Numbered from the stretch's first letter, positions 1 to 10,041 are shown. The stretch: DNA of 64,000 nucleotides from Lachnospiraceae bacterium (GCA_021203205.1 JAJQBQ010000018.1:1-64000), one strand, 5' to 3'. A program made the numbers and translations. Notes: a model not told the origin generated them from the letters alone.

Positions 1-36
1 ATCTCGTGACAGGCAAGCAGAGCATAAAAGTGTTAA

Positions 37-252
37 GTTAAGGAGTCAACAACACCACATTTCCACGCATATTATGGCGAATATGAGTGTTGCATTGATA
101 TTGAGGAAATCGAAAAAATCAATGGCGATATGCCAAACAAACAGTTAAAAATGTTATTAGGATGGGCAGCTCTTCATCAGGAAGAATTAAAAGAAAACTG
201 GTACCTTGCCAGACAGAAAGAGACTCCGTTTCAGATTGATCCTTTAAAATAA
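37..252 (+). pseudogene. DUF4160 protein, 5'-truncated remnant
   Basis: The reading frame ending at 252 encodes a C-terminal piece with PHFHAYYGEYE near its start and a tail ending FQIDPLK, which is the typical DUF4160 pattern. In-frame stops at 7-9, 25-27 and 34-36 and the lack of a start codon mean the first 20 to 25 residues are missing or frameshifted. DUF4160 genes usually sit directly before DUF2442 genes, as here, and the pair is often described as toxin-antitoxin-like, although its function is not established. Sequence before position 1 could show how it was broken. Confidence 0.7.
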
Positions 253-299
253 TTTTGACCGACAGAATTAGAACTGGTTTTTGAAATGGAGGAAAAACT

Positions 300-602
300 G
301 TGGACGAAAAGGTCAGAAAGTATTTTTTGAGCCCCAGAAGAATTGTGAAAATTTCACCTGGGGAAAACTATGTTCTGTACATTACATTTGACAACGGTGA
401 AATGAAAAAATATGATATGTCTGATGAATTGACAGGCGTTTTTTCGGTATTGAAAGATGTCGAAAAATTTAACAGTGTATTTATTAACGAAGTTGGCAAT
501 GTTGCGTGGAATATAGATGATGGCGTAGACAGTAGTATACACTGGGAAAACCAGATTGATTTATGCAAGGACATGTTATATTTGGAGAGTGTGCCGGTCT
601 GA
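300..602 (+). CDS. DUF2442 family protein
   Basis: This 100-residue protein starts at GTG with a GGAGG site 8 nt upstream. The segment with YITFDNGEMKKYD followed by VGNVAWNIDDGVD is the usual DUF2442 fold signature. The family is small and soluble and is commonly encoded immediately after DUF4160, the arrangement seen here. Its biochemical role is unknown; regulator or antitoxin-like functions have been suggested from genome context only. The gene looks intact although its DUF4160 partner upstream is broken. No signal peptide or membrane segment is visible. Confidence 0.75.
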   Translation: MDEKVRKYFLSPRRIVKISPGENYVLYITFDNGEMKKYDMSDELTGVFSVLKDVEKFNSVFINEVGNVAWNIDDGVDSSIHWENQIDLCKDMLYLESVPV

Positions 603-688
603 TAAAATTGCGATGTTTGAGCTAAAAGCCGTGAGCTTAAGAAGCAACTTTCCGATTCATGAAGTGAACGTGTCGTGCTGGCTTTGAC

Positions 689-708
689 TTTTGACTCTTG
701 TGTCAAAA
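689..708. promoter_or_regulatory. Short perfect palindrome before the helicase gene
   Basis: TTTTGAC and GTCAAAA form a 7-bp inverted repeat with a 6-nt loop, about 80 nt before the helicase start. It could be an operator or part of a weak terminator for the DUF2442 gene. There is no clear T-run after it. Confidence 0.3.
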
Positions 709-791
709 TATTACACAAATAACAATGCTGAAAATTACCTGAATCCATGAGCTTCGCGAATTCGGGTAAAACCTATAAATCGGAGGAAATG

Positions 792-3700
792 ATGGACAAA
801 GATATTCAGATGGCCGAGGACAAGGTAATTACAGATGAAATGCGCAGACAGTTTCGCCTGAACGAGGATCCGGACTCGGAAGAAATTCTCCGCAAGCCTG
901 TCCGGTGGCGGCATTTGTTTTCGGCATCTGTGGTTAAGCAGGCCACAGGCAAGGCCGTGCAGTCAAAAATCAGAATCATGAGCACCTGGAGCGGGCTGCG
1001 TGCTGAGTATTTTCCTGACGCGAGGGAAATACAGGCGGCCGGTATCATATTGAAATCTCGTGTGTCATATAACAGCCCTTACTATTCTCGCACTTCAAAG
1101 AATCCGAGTTTTAAGGTTTCAATTTCGAAATGGCCGCTCGATTTAAATGAGGAGCTTAGCCCATCACTTTTTGAATGCAACTGCCCTGAGGGAAAGGCGG
1201 GGGAAATGTGCTGCCACAAGGCTGCCCTTTTGTACCGTCAGGAACAGGAAGAGGGCGGCCTGATTGTCGTAGAAGAGGACAGCTATGACAGCCGGGGACG
1301 AATCCGTAAAGTAAGGAGAAAGAAGAAAAACGAGGAGCAGGCGCGTCTGCGCGAGGAATATGGGATTACGCCTTGCCCCACGCTTGATTTTTTTCAGGAC
1401 CGCAAAGATCCGAAAGGAATTGTCATTTACGACATGAGAACCGCACTGAAAGGTTATGTGACGGATTCGTATTCGATGCACATGGCAAATGACATTTTGA
1501 AGAACCACCAGGATGCCTTTTATTCTCGTGCAAATGAAGAGAAAGAACGCAACGGCACACGCACATTGCAGATGGAACTTCAGGTGAAAGATTCTCTTTC
1601 TGATTATTATTTTACGGCGGGAAGTGCCAGCATCACGGGGAACAGGCTGTATCTGAATGCTAAAAATGGGTATCTGGACGGAGGCGGCAATTCGGCAACC
1701 TATTGGGGTGAGTATTCTGACGGAGATGGCGGTTCAGAGTCCTTGCGAGCTGAAGATTCGGATGGAGAAATATCGGACGGTTCCGAAGATGGCTCTGACG
1801 AGAAAAGGAAAGACGGGTCTGAAAATCTGTCGGGCAGTCAGCTTCCGGCGAAGAATCATCTCAACATAAACGCCCTGCTCCTGTGTAAGCTGCTCTGGGA
1901 CGAGACGGACAAGCTGGTGAACGAGGCGACGGATCTCACGGATGAGAAAGCGAAAAAGTTTTTCAGCAGCCTGGAGAAAGCGAACCAGGAAGGTGCACGG
2001 AAGACAGGGCGTTCCGAACCGCAGAGGGAGAAAGCCGTGGAACTGTATCCCCGAATTATTATAGAAAACGGCGAGGCAAAGCTGAGCTTCCGGATTCAGA
2101 AGGCGGGAGGGAAGATCATCGTACTCCGTAATGTCAGAGAGCTTGTGGCGGCCTACGAAGGAAAGTATCAGCTTACTCTGACAAAGAAGGAAAGTATTAA
2201 TTTTGGGGAATATGACTTCACGGATCACTCGGCTGGGCTTTACGATTTCCTGCAGAGAAAAGTCGGTGATGTCTCCGACATCAATGAGCAGATCGCGGCG
2301 AGAAACATGTACTCCTGGAACAGTGTCAGGACCATCAATGTCACATCGAATCTGGATCTGAAGGGTGCGGTGCTGGATAATTTTTATGATGCCTGGGAGG
2401 GGCAAACTGCGGAATATCAGGACAAAACAAATGGCGTGACAAGCAAGGAAATTCCGGTGGCTCACAGGGACATTCGTCTTTCCCTGACCTGCGACCGCCT
2501 GTCAGACGCGAGAGGAGTCTTCTCCGGCATCGCGGTGCAGGGGCTGATCCCGGTGCTGCTTTCGGGCAGCGGCTCCTACCGATATACGCTGAACGCGGAC
2601 GGTCTTTCCCGGATCACTGAGAAGGAGCAGAAGGTCATGGAGCCCTTTGATGCCGTGGCCGATGCTTCGGGATATTTTCGGTTTCAGGTGGGACTGTCGA
2701 ACCTGCAGGAATTCTACTACCGGGTCGTGCCGGTTTTATTAGAAAGCCCATCGGTGGATTTTAGGGATAACTGCGAGAAGGAGGCGGAAGGGTACCTGCC
2801 GCCGGAGCCGCATTTTGATTTTTATCTTGACTGTGAAACGCAGGATTTTTCCGAAATTGCTGATTTGGCTGCGGGAAAAGGGCGGAAAGGGACGGAGAAG
2901 GCAGTGCATTTCCTGCGCTGCACGGGGAAAGTCCGTTACAGGGAGAAGAGTCGGGAGCAGGAAAAACCGGAGAAGGACTATACCCTCTGCGTCTCTAACC
3001 CAAAGGACGGCTACCGGGATGTGGAACAGGAAAAGCGGGTCGCAACAGCGGTCGAGAAGCTTCTGCGCACAAGCCCCGAGGATGACGGCAGTTTTCACGG
3101 TATTTTCCACGATGAGCAGCTCTTCGAATTCCTGCAGACCGGCATTGCAACCCTGGAGAGGTACGGCACGGTACACGGCTCCGACGCGTTCCGAAAGTTC
3201 ACAGTCACGCCTGTCCCGCAGGTGAGGGTCGGCGTTTCCGTGGACAGCGGCATCCTTGACCTGTCACTGACATCCACCGGGATCTCGGAGGAAGAGCTGA
3301 TGGAGGTGCTTCAGAGCTACCGCCGGAAGAAGCGGTTTCACGTTCTCTCCTCAGGGACGTTTCTGGATTTGGAGGAGGACGATCAACTCTCCCAAATCAG
3401 CGATTTTATGCGGGAGCTGGATCTGAAACCGGAGGAAGTGATCAAAAAGAGCGCGAAAATGCCGCTTTACCGCGCACTGTACATCGACAAGCTTCTTGAG
3501 GAGCATGACGCGCTGTACTCTTCAAGAGACCGGGTATACCGCGGCATCATCCGCAATTTTAAGACGATCCGGGATTCGGAGAGTGAACCACCGGCGAATC
3601 TCACCGGAACCTTAAGGCCCTATCAGGCGCTGGGCTTCAAATGGATCCGAACGCTGGAGGAAGCCGGGTTCGGCGGGATCCTGGCGGATGAAATGGGACT

Positions 3701-5000
3701 GGGCAAGACACTGCAGACCATTTCCGCTATTTTGTATGATTACGACGACAAAAAACCGGGGACGGAGCACCCGTCCATGGTGGTCTGCCCCGCATCCCTT
3801 GTCTATAACTGGCAGGAGGAATTCGCGAAATTTGCGCCGGACATCCGGGTAACACCGATCGTCGGCGGCGTGGCGGCCAGAAGGCAGGCCCTCGCGGCGT
3901 GGGATACGACTCAGGTCTACATTATCTCCTACGATCTGCTGAAGCGCAATATCGCGGAGCTCTCCGGGAAAGAGCTCTTTTACGTGGTTCTCGACGAAGC
4001 GCAGTACATCAAAAATTCGGGAGCGGCGGTCTCGAAGGCCGTAAAGACGCTGAAAGCAGCGCACCGCCTTGCGCTGACCGGAACACCCATCGAAAACCGC
4101 CTCTCCGAGCTCTGGAGCATTTTTGATTTTCTGATGCCGGGATTTTTGTATTCCCAGAAGGAATTCGAGCAGAAATATGCGGTTCCCATCACGAAGAATA
4201 AAGATCAGGAAGCGATGGAAACCCTAAAGAAAATGACTTCGCCTTTCATCATGAGAAGGCTGAAGGAGGACGTTTTAAAAGATCTTCCCGCAAAGCTGGA
4301 GGAGGTGCGCTATGTGCCGATTTCCGGGGAACAGCAGAAGCTCTACGACGCGGAAGTCCTGAAACTGAAAAATTCGCTCCTGGACGGAACGATCGCGGCG
4401 ACAGGAAAAGTGCAGGTGTTCGCGGAACTCACAAAGATCCGGCAGATCTGCTGCGATCCGTCGCTTCTTTTCGAAAACTATCACGAAGAGAGCGCAAAAC
4501 GGGAAGCGGTCATGGGCCTGATCCGTCAGGCCATGGACGGCGGCCACAGGATGCTTCTCTTCTCACAGTTCACTTCCATGCTGGCGCTCCTGGAGGAGGA
4601 CCTGAAAGCCGAGGGGATTCCATACTACATCCTGACCGGTTCCACATCCAAGGAAAAGCGCATCCAGCTGGTGCACCAGTTCAACGAGGGCGATGTCCCG
4701 GTATTTCTGATTTCGCTGAAAGCCGGCGGCAACGGTCTGAATTTGACGGGGGCGGACGTGGTCATTCATTACGACCCGTGGTGGAATCTGGCCGCACAGA
4801 ACCAGGCGACGGACCGCACCCACCGGATCGGGCAGACCAGGCAGGTCACGGTGTACCGGCTGATCCTGAAAGGAACCATTGAAGAGCGGATTTTAAGGCT
4901 GCAGGAGGAGAAAAAAGATCTGGCGGATCAGGTGCTTACAGGGGAAAGCGTATCGCTCGCTGGCATGTCGCAGGAGGAGCTGCTGGAATTGCTGGGGTAA
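792..5000 (+). CDS. SNF2-family DEAD/DEAH helicase with SWIM zinc finger
   Basis: This is a large (1402-residue) cytoplasmic ATPase of the bacterial SNF2/Rad54 type. A SWIM zinc finger (CNC and later CCH ligands) lies near residues 128-143. A long middle region corresponds to the bacterial SNF2-helicase-associated part. The C-terminal ATPase has motif I (LADEMGLGKT, about residue 964), motif II (DEAQ, about 1065), motif III (LTGTPIENR), motif V (GGNGLNLTGAD) and motif VI (DRTHRIGQ, about 1337). The frame is open from 747, but GGAGG at 782-786 fits the ATG at 792 with a 5-nt gap. An acidic Asp/Ser/Gly-rich linker lies around residues 315-350. The role is probably DNA or nucleoprotein remodelling; no nuclease or methylase partner sits beside it. 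It ends 7 bp before a convergent gene, with no terminator visible in the gap. Confidence 0.93.
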   Translation: MDKDIQMAEDKVITDEMRRQFRLNEDPDSEEILRKPVRWRHLFSASVVKQATGKAVQSKIRIMSTWSGLRAEYFPDAREIQAAGIILKSRVSYNSPYYSRTSKNPSFKVSISKWPLDLNEELSPSLFECNCPEGKAGEMCCHKAALLYRQEQEEGGLIVVEEDSYDSRGRIRKVRRKKKNEEQARLREEYGITPCPTLDFFQDRKDPKGIVIYDMRTALKGYVTDSYSMHMANDILKNHQDAFYSRANEEKERNGTRTLQMELQVKDSLSDYYFTAGSASITGNRLYLNAKNGYLDGGGNSATYWGEYSDGDGGSESLRAEDSDGEISDGSEDGSDEKRKDGSENLSGSQLPAKNHLNINALLLCKLLWDETDKLVNEATDLTDEKAKKFFSSLEKANQEGARKTGRSEPQREKAVELYPRIIIENGEAKLSFRIQKAGGKIIVLRNVRELVAAYEGKYQLTLTKKESINFGEYDFTDHSAGLYDFLQRKVGDVSDINEQIAARNMYSWNSVRTINVTSNLDLKGAVLDNFYDAWEGQTAEYQDKTNGVTSKEIPVAHRDIRLSLTCDRLSDARGVFSGIAVQGLIPVLLSGSGSYRYTLNADGLSRITEKEQKVMEPFDAVADASGYFRFQVGLSNLQEFYYRVVPVLLESPSVDFRDNCEKEAEGYLPPEPHFDFYLDCETQDFSEIADLAAGKGRKGTEKAVHFLRCTGKVRYREKSREQEKPEKDYTLCVSNPKDGYRDVEQEKRVATAVEKLLRTSPEDDGSFHGIFHDEQLFEFLQTGIATLERYGTVHGSDAFRKFTVTPVPQVRVGVSVDSGILDLSLTSTGISEEELMEVLQSYRRKKRFHVLSSGTFLDLEEDDQLSQISDFMRELDLKPEEVIKKSAKMPLYRALYIDKLLEEHDALYSSRDRVYRGIIRNFKTIRDSESEPPANLTGTLRPYQALGFKWIRTLEEAGFGGILADEMGLGKTLQTISAILYDYDDKKPGTEHPSMVVCPASLVYNWQEEFAKFAPDIRVTPIVGGVAARRQALAAWDTTQVYIISYDLLKRNIAELSGKELFYVVLDEAQYIKNSGAAVSKAVKTLKAAHRLALTGTPIENRLSELWSIFDFLMPGFLYSQKEFEQKYAVPITKNKDQEAMETLKKMTSPFIMRRLKEDVLKDLPAKLEEVRYVPISGEQQKLYDAEVLKLKNSLLDGTIAATGKVQVFAELTKIRQICCDPSLLFENYHEESAKREAVMGLIRQAMDGGHRMLLFSQFTSMLALLEEDLKAEGIPYYILTGSTSKEKRIQLVHQFNEGDVPVFLISLKAGGNGLNLTGADVVIHYDPWWNLAAQNQATDRTHRIGQTRQVTVYRLILKGTIEERILRLQEEKKDLADQVLTGESVSLAGMSQEELLELLG

Positions 5001-5007
5001 AGGTCGT

Positions 5008-6291
5008 TTACTTATCTCCTTCAATTTCCGCCTGATACACCAGTTCCCCGGTATATCCGTCAAACACCAGCTGATAGGAACAGAAAAATTCCTCCTCGCC
5101 GTAAATCGTGGTCATATAGAAATTGACAGTCCAGTACGGTTTCCAGACCGGGCGGTATTTATCCCCTTCCAGTGTCTCGGTTTCCGCCATCACCAGTTCG
5201 ATTTCATCTACCAGAATCTGCCGGTCATAATCGGCCAGCAATGGTATCGCTGCCTGAATGATTTCGTTAATTTCAATTACTTCCTGTTTCTCCTGATATT
5301 GCTCCCAGGTGTACAGGTTCGCAAAAGAAAAAGTGAAACTGTCTTTCGCAATGGAGGCTGTAAAAAATGTCGTAGAAGGACAGTTTGCGGCGCTTATTCC
5401 CGACTCGGAATACTGTGCGGAATCCTCTGCCATTCTTCCGGCCGGGATATGGCAGGAAACATGGGCTGATTTCAAGGGGATTCCATCCAGTGCAACATAA
5501 TATGCCAGACTGTACCACTCATCTGCCGTCTCGGAAACTTCTGTCTCCATTCGATCCGTACCGGTCGCCAGATTATAGAGCCGCGCGCTCTCGCTCTGGT
5601 ATGCTCTTGTGTTTACCACTATATCATAGTGCTCACTGACCTCCTGACAGAGCCATTTTACGATCTCAGTCACGGCATCGCAGACAGTCTGTGCGGAAAG
5701 AAAATCTAAATCGGTACTGTCTGTCCACAGGTCGCTGTCTGTATGGGCTTCTTCTACCTGATAAGACGGCGTTGTAATTTCCAGGGAAGAGCGATAGCAA
5801 AAGGTCAGCATGTCATCAGACCCTTTAACGCCTTCCCACTCGTCGCGGTAAGCGCTGCCCAACTTGTCGGTCAGATCATCCATTTGCCGGACAAATTCGC
5901 CAAACGTGGCATGGCCGTACAACAGGAGATCGTCCTCCATATCCACCCAGGTTCGGAGGTCATCTTCGGAGATATCGACGATCTCCCACACGCCAACCCC
6001 ATCCACGTAGCTGGAAGACGGCGTAATATAGGCATCGATGGAAATCTGATCCGAGACCTCTGCCGTAAGATGGTCGAGCGCAGCCTCTTCCTCCGTAAGA
6101 ACCGGAATCACGACAGAGGATGATTTTGACGAATCATCGTTGTCCTCACTGTCGGAGGGCGCGATGGCAGTTTTATTTCCCTGAGTGATCATTTCATTTG
6201 AGCCCGCTTTCGCACAGCCGACAATAAAGCAGGCCAGCAGGCAAACAGCAGTCAACAGGAATATGTTCCGAATGTATGTCTGTCTGGTCAT
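5008..6291 (-). CDS. Putative lipoprotein of unknown function
   Basis: The 427-residue product has a charged start, a hydrophobic stretch and a lipobox ending IVGC with the cysteine at residue 26, so it should be lipid-anchored outside the membrane. The segment after the anchor is rich in Ser and Asp, a usual linker. The C-terminal part is rich in aromatic residues and ends with a PepSY-like pattern (WKPYWTVNF, then FDGYTGELVY). I do not recognise a named family. A similarly built lipoprotein lies at 55108-56361, and the two may be distant relatives. It is transcribed alone, convergent to the helicase, with a GGGAAGGAGA-like site before the ATG. Confidence 0.8.
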   Translation of the reverse strand: MTRQTYIRNIFLLTAVCLLACFIVGCAKAGSNEMITQGNKTAIAPSDSEDNDDSSKSSSVVIPVLTEEEAALDHLTAEVSDQISIDAYITPSSSYVDGVGVWEIVDISEDDLRTWVDMEDDLLLYGHATFGEFVRQMDDLTDKLGSAYRDEWEGVKGSDDMLTFCYRSSLEITTPSYQVEEAHTDSDLWTDSTDLDFLSAQTVCDAVTEIVKWLCQEVSEHYDIVVNTRAYQSESARLYNLATGTDRMETEVSETADEWYSLAYYVALDGIPLKSAHVSCHIPAGRMAEDSAQYSESGISAANCPSTTFFTASIAKDSFTFSFANLYTWEQYQEKQEVIEINEIIQAAIPLLADYDRQILVDEIELVMAETETLEGDKYRPVWKPYWTVNFYMTTIYGEEEFFCSYQLVFDGYTGELVYQAEIEGDK

Positions 6292-6802
6292 ACGGTTTCT
6301 CCTTCCCTTTTTGGCACTCGAATCATGTAGTTCTATGATTATGGAAGTTTACTATAATAAAAATTATTTGTCAACCGGAAAACTAATAAATTAGATATCG
6401 ATCAATTGATGATATCGAAAAAATAAAAAAGGAGTAATGTTGGAAGTCCTTGGGGACGGGATACGGAGGAATAAAGAACGAGCCATTCCGGAAAATAACA
6501 GAACCTGAAAAATATAAGGATTTTCCAATTTTAACGGCATACAGATGTTATTCTGAACCGGTAAAAAAGCCTGTTCGAATTTAACGGATTGATTGTTTCA
6601 TCGTTACCGCCAGGAAGAATCCGCGTTGCCAGGAATTTCTGCCCCTCAAATCATGAAATGATGTGGGGATTTTATCAAAAGTTAGAAAATTTTTATCAAC
6701 TGGACATAATTGTTTCCTCTATTTTTAGTTGACCGTAAAGATAAGGTGTACTATGCTTTAAAAATCAGAAAAATGACATGCTTTATATCATTGGAGACAT
6801 TT
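6292..6802. other. Intergenic region without a recognised gene
   Basis: This divergent spacer is AT-rich near the lipoprotein start and must hold promoters for both directions. I saw no convincing coding frame. The open frame that reads into 6803 from 6710 starts at a TTG without a ribosome binding site and gives an unnatural N-terminus, so I left it out. Confidence 0.6.
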
Positions 6803-7306
6803 ATGAAGAAAACAGTTGTAAAAATAGTCACCTGCCTGTGCATACTGTTTGCCATTTTAAACTGTATATGGTTCTTTTACTGGCACAGCTTTCGAAGTTA
6901 TAAGAACGCGGTCGGCTATGAAGAATCCACGGACAGATATATCACCGTGGATTCGGACGGTTACCGATATGCTGTTTTTGCACCGGGTTATCTGAGATTT
7001 CAGGGCAATCTGACTGTTGGAAATGCTGTCTGGGGTGAGGAAACGGATGAATGCGCCTGCAGTTTGATCATATGGCCCTTATTTTCCGGCGGATATGAAT
7101 ATGGCATCACCATTTATGTTCCTGTTTCGACAGAGTCCGGATATGCTTATGAATCTTACAGCTTTACGATGGATGAAAATGGGGAACCGCTGTCAGAAGA
7201 GCTTTCAGAAGATGAAATTCAGCTGCTGGAAGACAACACGGAGAAAATTGAACTGGTCTATCAAAAAGCGTATGAAATGTGGGGAATCGGGGTTTCGAAT
7301 TCCTGA
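6803..7306 (+). CDS. Small membrane-anchored protein, first gene of an exporter operon
   Basis: From the ATG at 6803, preceded by a GGAGA site, the product is 167 residues with one N-terminal membrane segment (about residues 5-24) and an extracytoplasmic domain. The tail is acidic (SEELSEDEIQLLED). I do not recognise a family. It sits where lactococcin-972 operons carry the bacteriocin precursor, but the protein lacks the Trp/Gly/Tyr-rich pattern of that peptide. It ends 23 bp before the permease start and is almost certainly co-transcribed with it. It may be an accessory or sensing subunit of the exporter. Confidence 0.75.
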   Translation: MKKTVVKIVTCLCILFAILNCIWFFYWHSFRSYKNAVGYEESTDRYITVDSDGYRYAVFAPGYLRFQGNLTVGNAVWGEETDECACSLIIWPLFSGGYEYGITIYVPVSTESGYAYESYSFTMDENGEPLSEELSEDEIQLLEDNTEKIELVYQKAYEMWGIGVSNS

Positions 7307-7329
7307 AAAAAGTTGAAGGAGGATGGGCG

Positions 7330-9261
7330 ATGTCTGCCAAGACATTTAAATTAGTGATTATCAGTATTCTTTTAGCGATTACGGCGCTCCTTCCGGGAGA
7401 ACTGTTTCAGGGCTACATGGATCAGTACAACGATTTTTATGAGACAAGTTTCTATCTTCAGAGCGGCAAAACGGCAGAAGAAATGAACCGGGACTTATCC
7501 TCCGCTGCGGAAACGTACAATATTCATATCTTTAAAATATACACGAGAAGCAAAACAACCTATTCTGTCTGTCTGGACATCTATGCGGACGATGCGATGG
7601 TACAGATCCTGTCATCACAGTATTGCATCCGGGAGGGCACTTACCAGAGCCTGTTTTCCGGGAGTACGGAAATCAATATTTATCCTTTTTCGGACATTCC
7701 GGATGATCTGATGGAGGAGGATGAGGTTTATTATCTTTATGGGGATTATGACGACACGGTCCTTTTTAAGCAGTCTCTGGTGGACATCTACGCCGGATCG
7801 TTTCCGAAGGATAACGGGTACAATGGTCTGGCATCTTATCAGGGCATGCTCATCTGCGCATGGGTGCTGGTGATCGTGATCGCACTGTTGCTGGGCGTTT
7901 ACGATCTGATGACACAGAAAAAGGAAGTTTTTATTTCCGTTACGATGGGGATGAGCAGGGCAGAAATTTATTTGAGAAACATTTTGCCCGACACTGCATG
8001 TATGCTTGCGGTATATCTTATCCTGCGAACGCTCATACGACATTTCGAGGGAAGCTTAAGCTTTGACGGTTGTTCCAATATCATGTTTCTGATTTTGCTT
8101 TTCGCAAATGCGCTTGTTTTTCTGGGCGTTTTTCGCACCGGTTACAGTGCGCTGGCCGGGAAAGCTTCCGTTGAGCGGAAGCTTTTGACCTGCAATTATA
8201 TCCTGTGCGCCATCTGCAGCTTCCTTTTTCTGGCCGGAACCGGTTCGTACGTGGAGATGATGTGGACATCCTACAGTTACAGTGAGCAGGAAGAGTTTTT
8301 TGATGAACATTCGGATTACGTCTGGTGCCAGCGCCTGCAGCTGCCGGATGTAAGCGAAGATGTCAGTGAGGAAGTTCTTCAGACACTGTTAAATGAATTT
8401 GTATATGAGTACCCCGAATCATTCTTTTATATATGTGAAGGCGGGGAATTCGGGCTTGATGAAGAGCGTGTGTTTTATACCGCAAGCAGCGGGACAAAGG
8501 ATTATCTGAAAGAAAATTTCAGCGTTCTGGCATCCGCCACATCCGATTGTGATATTTATATTCTGGTTCCGGATGGGAAAGGAATAACAGAGGATGATCT
8601 GACAGATTTGACGGACTGGCTTGAAACGGACAGCTGCGAAATATTGCGTTACAGCACACCGGTGGACATCATTTGCCGGGAATTGGATAATGACCCGATT
8701 ACCGACACGGTAACAAACCCGGTGATTGTGTTTTACAATCATGAACAGGACATCCCAGCAGGAGAACTTGTGTATGAATTCTTCCTTGGAATGGTAGATG
8801 ACTCGGATGGTCAGTGGTCGGAATATGCGTCTGCGAACGGGATCAGCTATATGGGTACGAATGCCTGGGATTATTTTTGTTACAGGTGGGAGGCGCTGTC
8901 CCGGACGGTTCTCGTGAATCTGGTCGCCGTAGTTATCATGGCAGTGTTGATGATATTGTCTGTCTATGTGGTGATCAGGATGGAATTTCAGGTAAATGCG
9001 CAGGAGGTTGCCCTGAAGAAAATTTATGGATATACGAACCTCCAACGCTTCCGGAAACTGTATGGCCTGACAGTCATTTCCGCTGTCATTTGCCTGATCG
9101 GGCTGATCGTACTGAAATGCATAGGGGTTTCGGTTCCGTTAAGGTACGTCTTTCCGGCACTTTTACTGTTTGCGCTGATCGAATGTGCCTTCATCAGCCT
9201 GCAAATTGCTTTCTATGACAGGAAAAATCTGCAGAATATTTTGAAAGGCGGAAATGTGTGA
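7330..9261 (+). CDS. ABC transporter permease, FtsX/bacteriocin-immunity (DUF1430-like) type
   Basis: The 643-residue protein has one N-terminal membrane segment, an outside domain, a group of about four membrane segments (roughly residues 175-300), a second large outside domain, and three C-terminal segments. The motif EVALKKIYGYT after a membrane helix is typical of FtsX-like permeases, and the ending KNLQNILKGG resembles bacteriocin-associated seven-helix immunity proteins. AAGGAGG at 7316-7322 supports the ATG at 7330 rather than earlier in-frame starts. It is followed at once by its ATPase. I infer a role in expelling or resisting peptides. The family assignment is from pattern memory and is moderately sure. 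Confidence 0.75.
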   Translation: MSAKTFKLVIISILLAITALLPGELFQGYMDQYNDFYETSFYLQSGKTAEEMNRDLSSAAETYNIHIFKIYTRSKTTYSVCLDIYADDAMVQILSSQYCIREGTYQSLFSGSTEINIYPFSDIPDDLMEEDEVYYLYGDYDDTVLFKQSLVDIYAGSFPKDNGYNGLASYQGMLICAWVLVIVIALLLGVYDLMTQKKEVFISVTMGMSRAEIYLRNILPDTACMLAVYLILRTLIRHFEGSLSFDGCSNIMFLILLFANALVFLGVFRTGYSALAGKASVERKLLTCNYILCAICSFLFLAGTGSYVEMMWTSYSYSEQEEFFDEHSDYVWCQRLQLPDVSEDVSEEVLQTLLNEFVYEYPESFFYICEGGEFGLDEERVFYTASSGTKDYLKENFSVLASATSDCDIYILVPDGKGITEDDLTDLTDWLETDSCEILRYSTPVDIICRELDNDPITDTVTNPVIVFYNHEQDIPAGELVYEFFLGMVDDSDGQWSEYASANGISYMGTNAWDYFCYRWEALSRTVLVNLVAVVIMAVLMILSVYVVIRMEFQVNAQEVALKKIYGYTNLQRFRKLYGLTVISAVICLIGLIVLKCIGVSVPLRYVFPALLLFALIECAFISLQIAFYDRKNLQNILKGGNV

Positions 9262-9313
9262 CGTTAAGGTGGTGTCACACAACAAATATATGTAAAGGAA
9301 GAAAGTGGATTTT

Positions 9314-9928
9314 ATGATAGAATTAATGAACGTATCGAAGGAATTTGAGGGGAACAGGCTTTACGATAATTTTTCTCTGAAGATAGATGACGGCGAGTTT
9401 GTCATGGTGACGGGCGCAAGCGGGTGTGGAAAAACAACGCTTTTAAACATGATCGGTGCCATAGAGCCGCCGGATTCCGGGACGATCCTTGTCGATTCGG
9501 TGGACATAACAAAGAAGAAAAACCAGATGCCGTACCTGCAGCAGAAGGTGGGCTTTTTGTTTCAGAATTTTGCGCTGGTGGAGAATAAGACGGTCAGCGA
9601 AAACCTGAAAATTGTGAGAGGAGCGGCGAAAAATGCGGTTCCCATGGAAGAGGCGCTGCGCAGAGTGGGCCTCGAAGGCAGGGAAAACACAAAGATATAC
9701 AAGCTCTCGGGTGGCGAACAGCAGAGAGTGGCTGTCGCAAGACTGATGATCAAGAAGGGCTCCATCGTTCTCGCTGATGAGCCTACCGGATCAGTCGACC
9801 ACAAAAACGGAGAGCAGATCATGAAGCTGTTGGAGGAATTGCACGGGGAAGGGAAGACGATTCTAATGGTTACGCATGATTTGAGCCTGACACATTATGC
9901 GACAAGGGTCATTGAGCTGGGAAAATAA
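9314..9928 (+). CDS. ABC transporter ATPase, lactococcin-972 export type
   Basis: This 204-residue nucleotide-binding subunit has Walker A (GASGCGKTT), a Q-loop (FLFQNF), the signature LSGGEQQR, Walker B (IVLADEPTG) and the switch His (VTHD). The compact size and the sequence [22 protein letters not shown] match the small MacB/LolD-like ATPases that work with DUF1430 permeases. A GTG at 9305 is also open, but homologues begin MIEL, and the AAGGAAG site is too close to 9305. It couples ATP hydrolysis to the permease encoded upstream. A broken relative lies at 32973-33224. Confidence 0.9.
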   Translation: MIELMNVSKEFEGNRLYDNFSLKIDDGEFVMVTGASGCGKTTLLNMIGAIEPPDSGTILVDSVDITKKKNQMPYLQQKVGFLFQNFALVENKTVSENLKIVRGAAKNAVPMEEALRRVGLEGRENTKIYKLSGGEQQRVAVARLMIKKGSIVLADEPTGSVDHKNGEQIMKLLEELHGEGKTILMVTHDLSLTHYATRVIELGK

Positions 9929-9986
9929 ATTTTCCTGTTTACCTGACAGATTTTCATTAGGGAATAAACTGACTCCATGAGTTGCT

Positions 9987-10041
9987 CATATGCGATTTGC
10001 ATGAAATTAATCTCATGTGAATCACATATGGGCGATTTTTT
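9987..10041 (+). terminator. Probable rho-independent terminator of the exporter operon
   Basis: An 18-bp inverted repeat (9987-10004 with 10013-10030, three mismatches) is followed by GGCGA and a run of six T. It begins about 60 nt after the ATPase stop codon, a sensible end for the 6803-9928 operon. Confidence 0.6.

Noticed and set aside
1734..2465. Long minus-strand open frame inside the helicase gene
   Set aside because: It mirrors codon bias of the plus-strand gene, shows no known domain, and has no ribosome binding site. Many other opposite-strand frames were left out for the same reason.
6803..7306. Lactococcin-972 family bacteriocin precursor
   Set aside because: Too long, with a retained membrane anchor and an acidic tail, and without the Trp/Tyr/Gly-rich pattern of that family.
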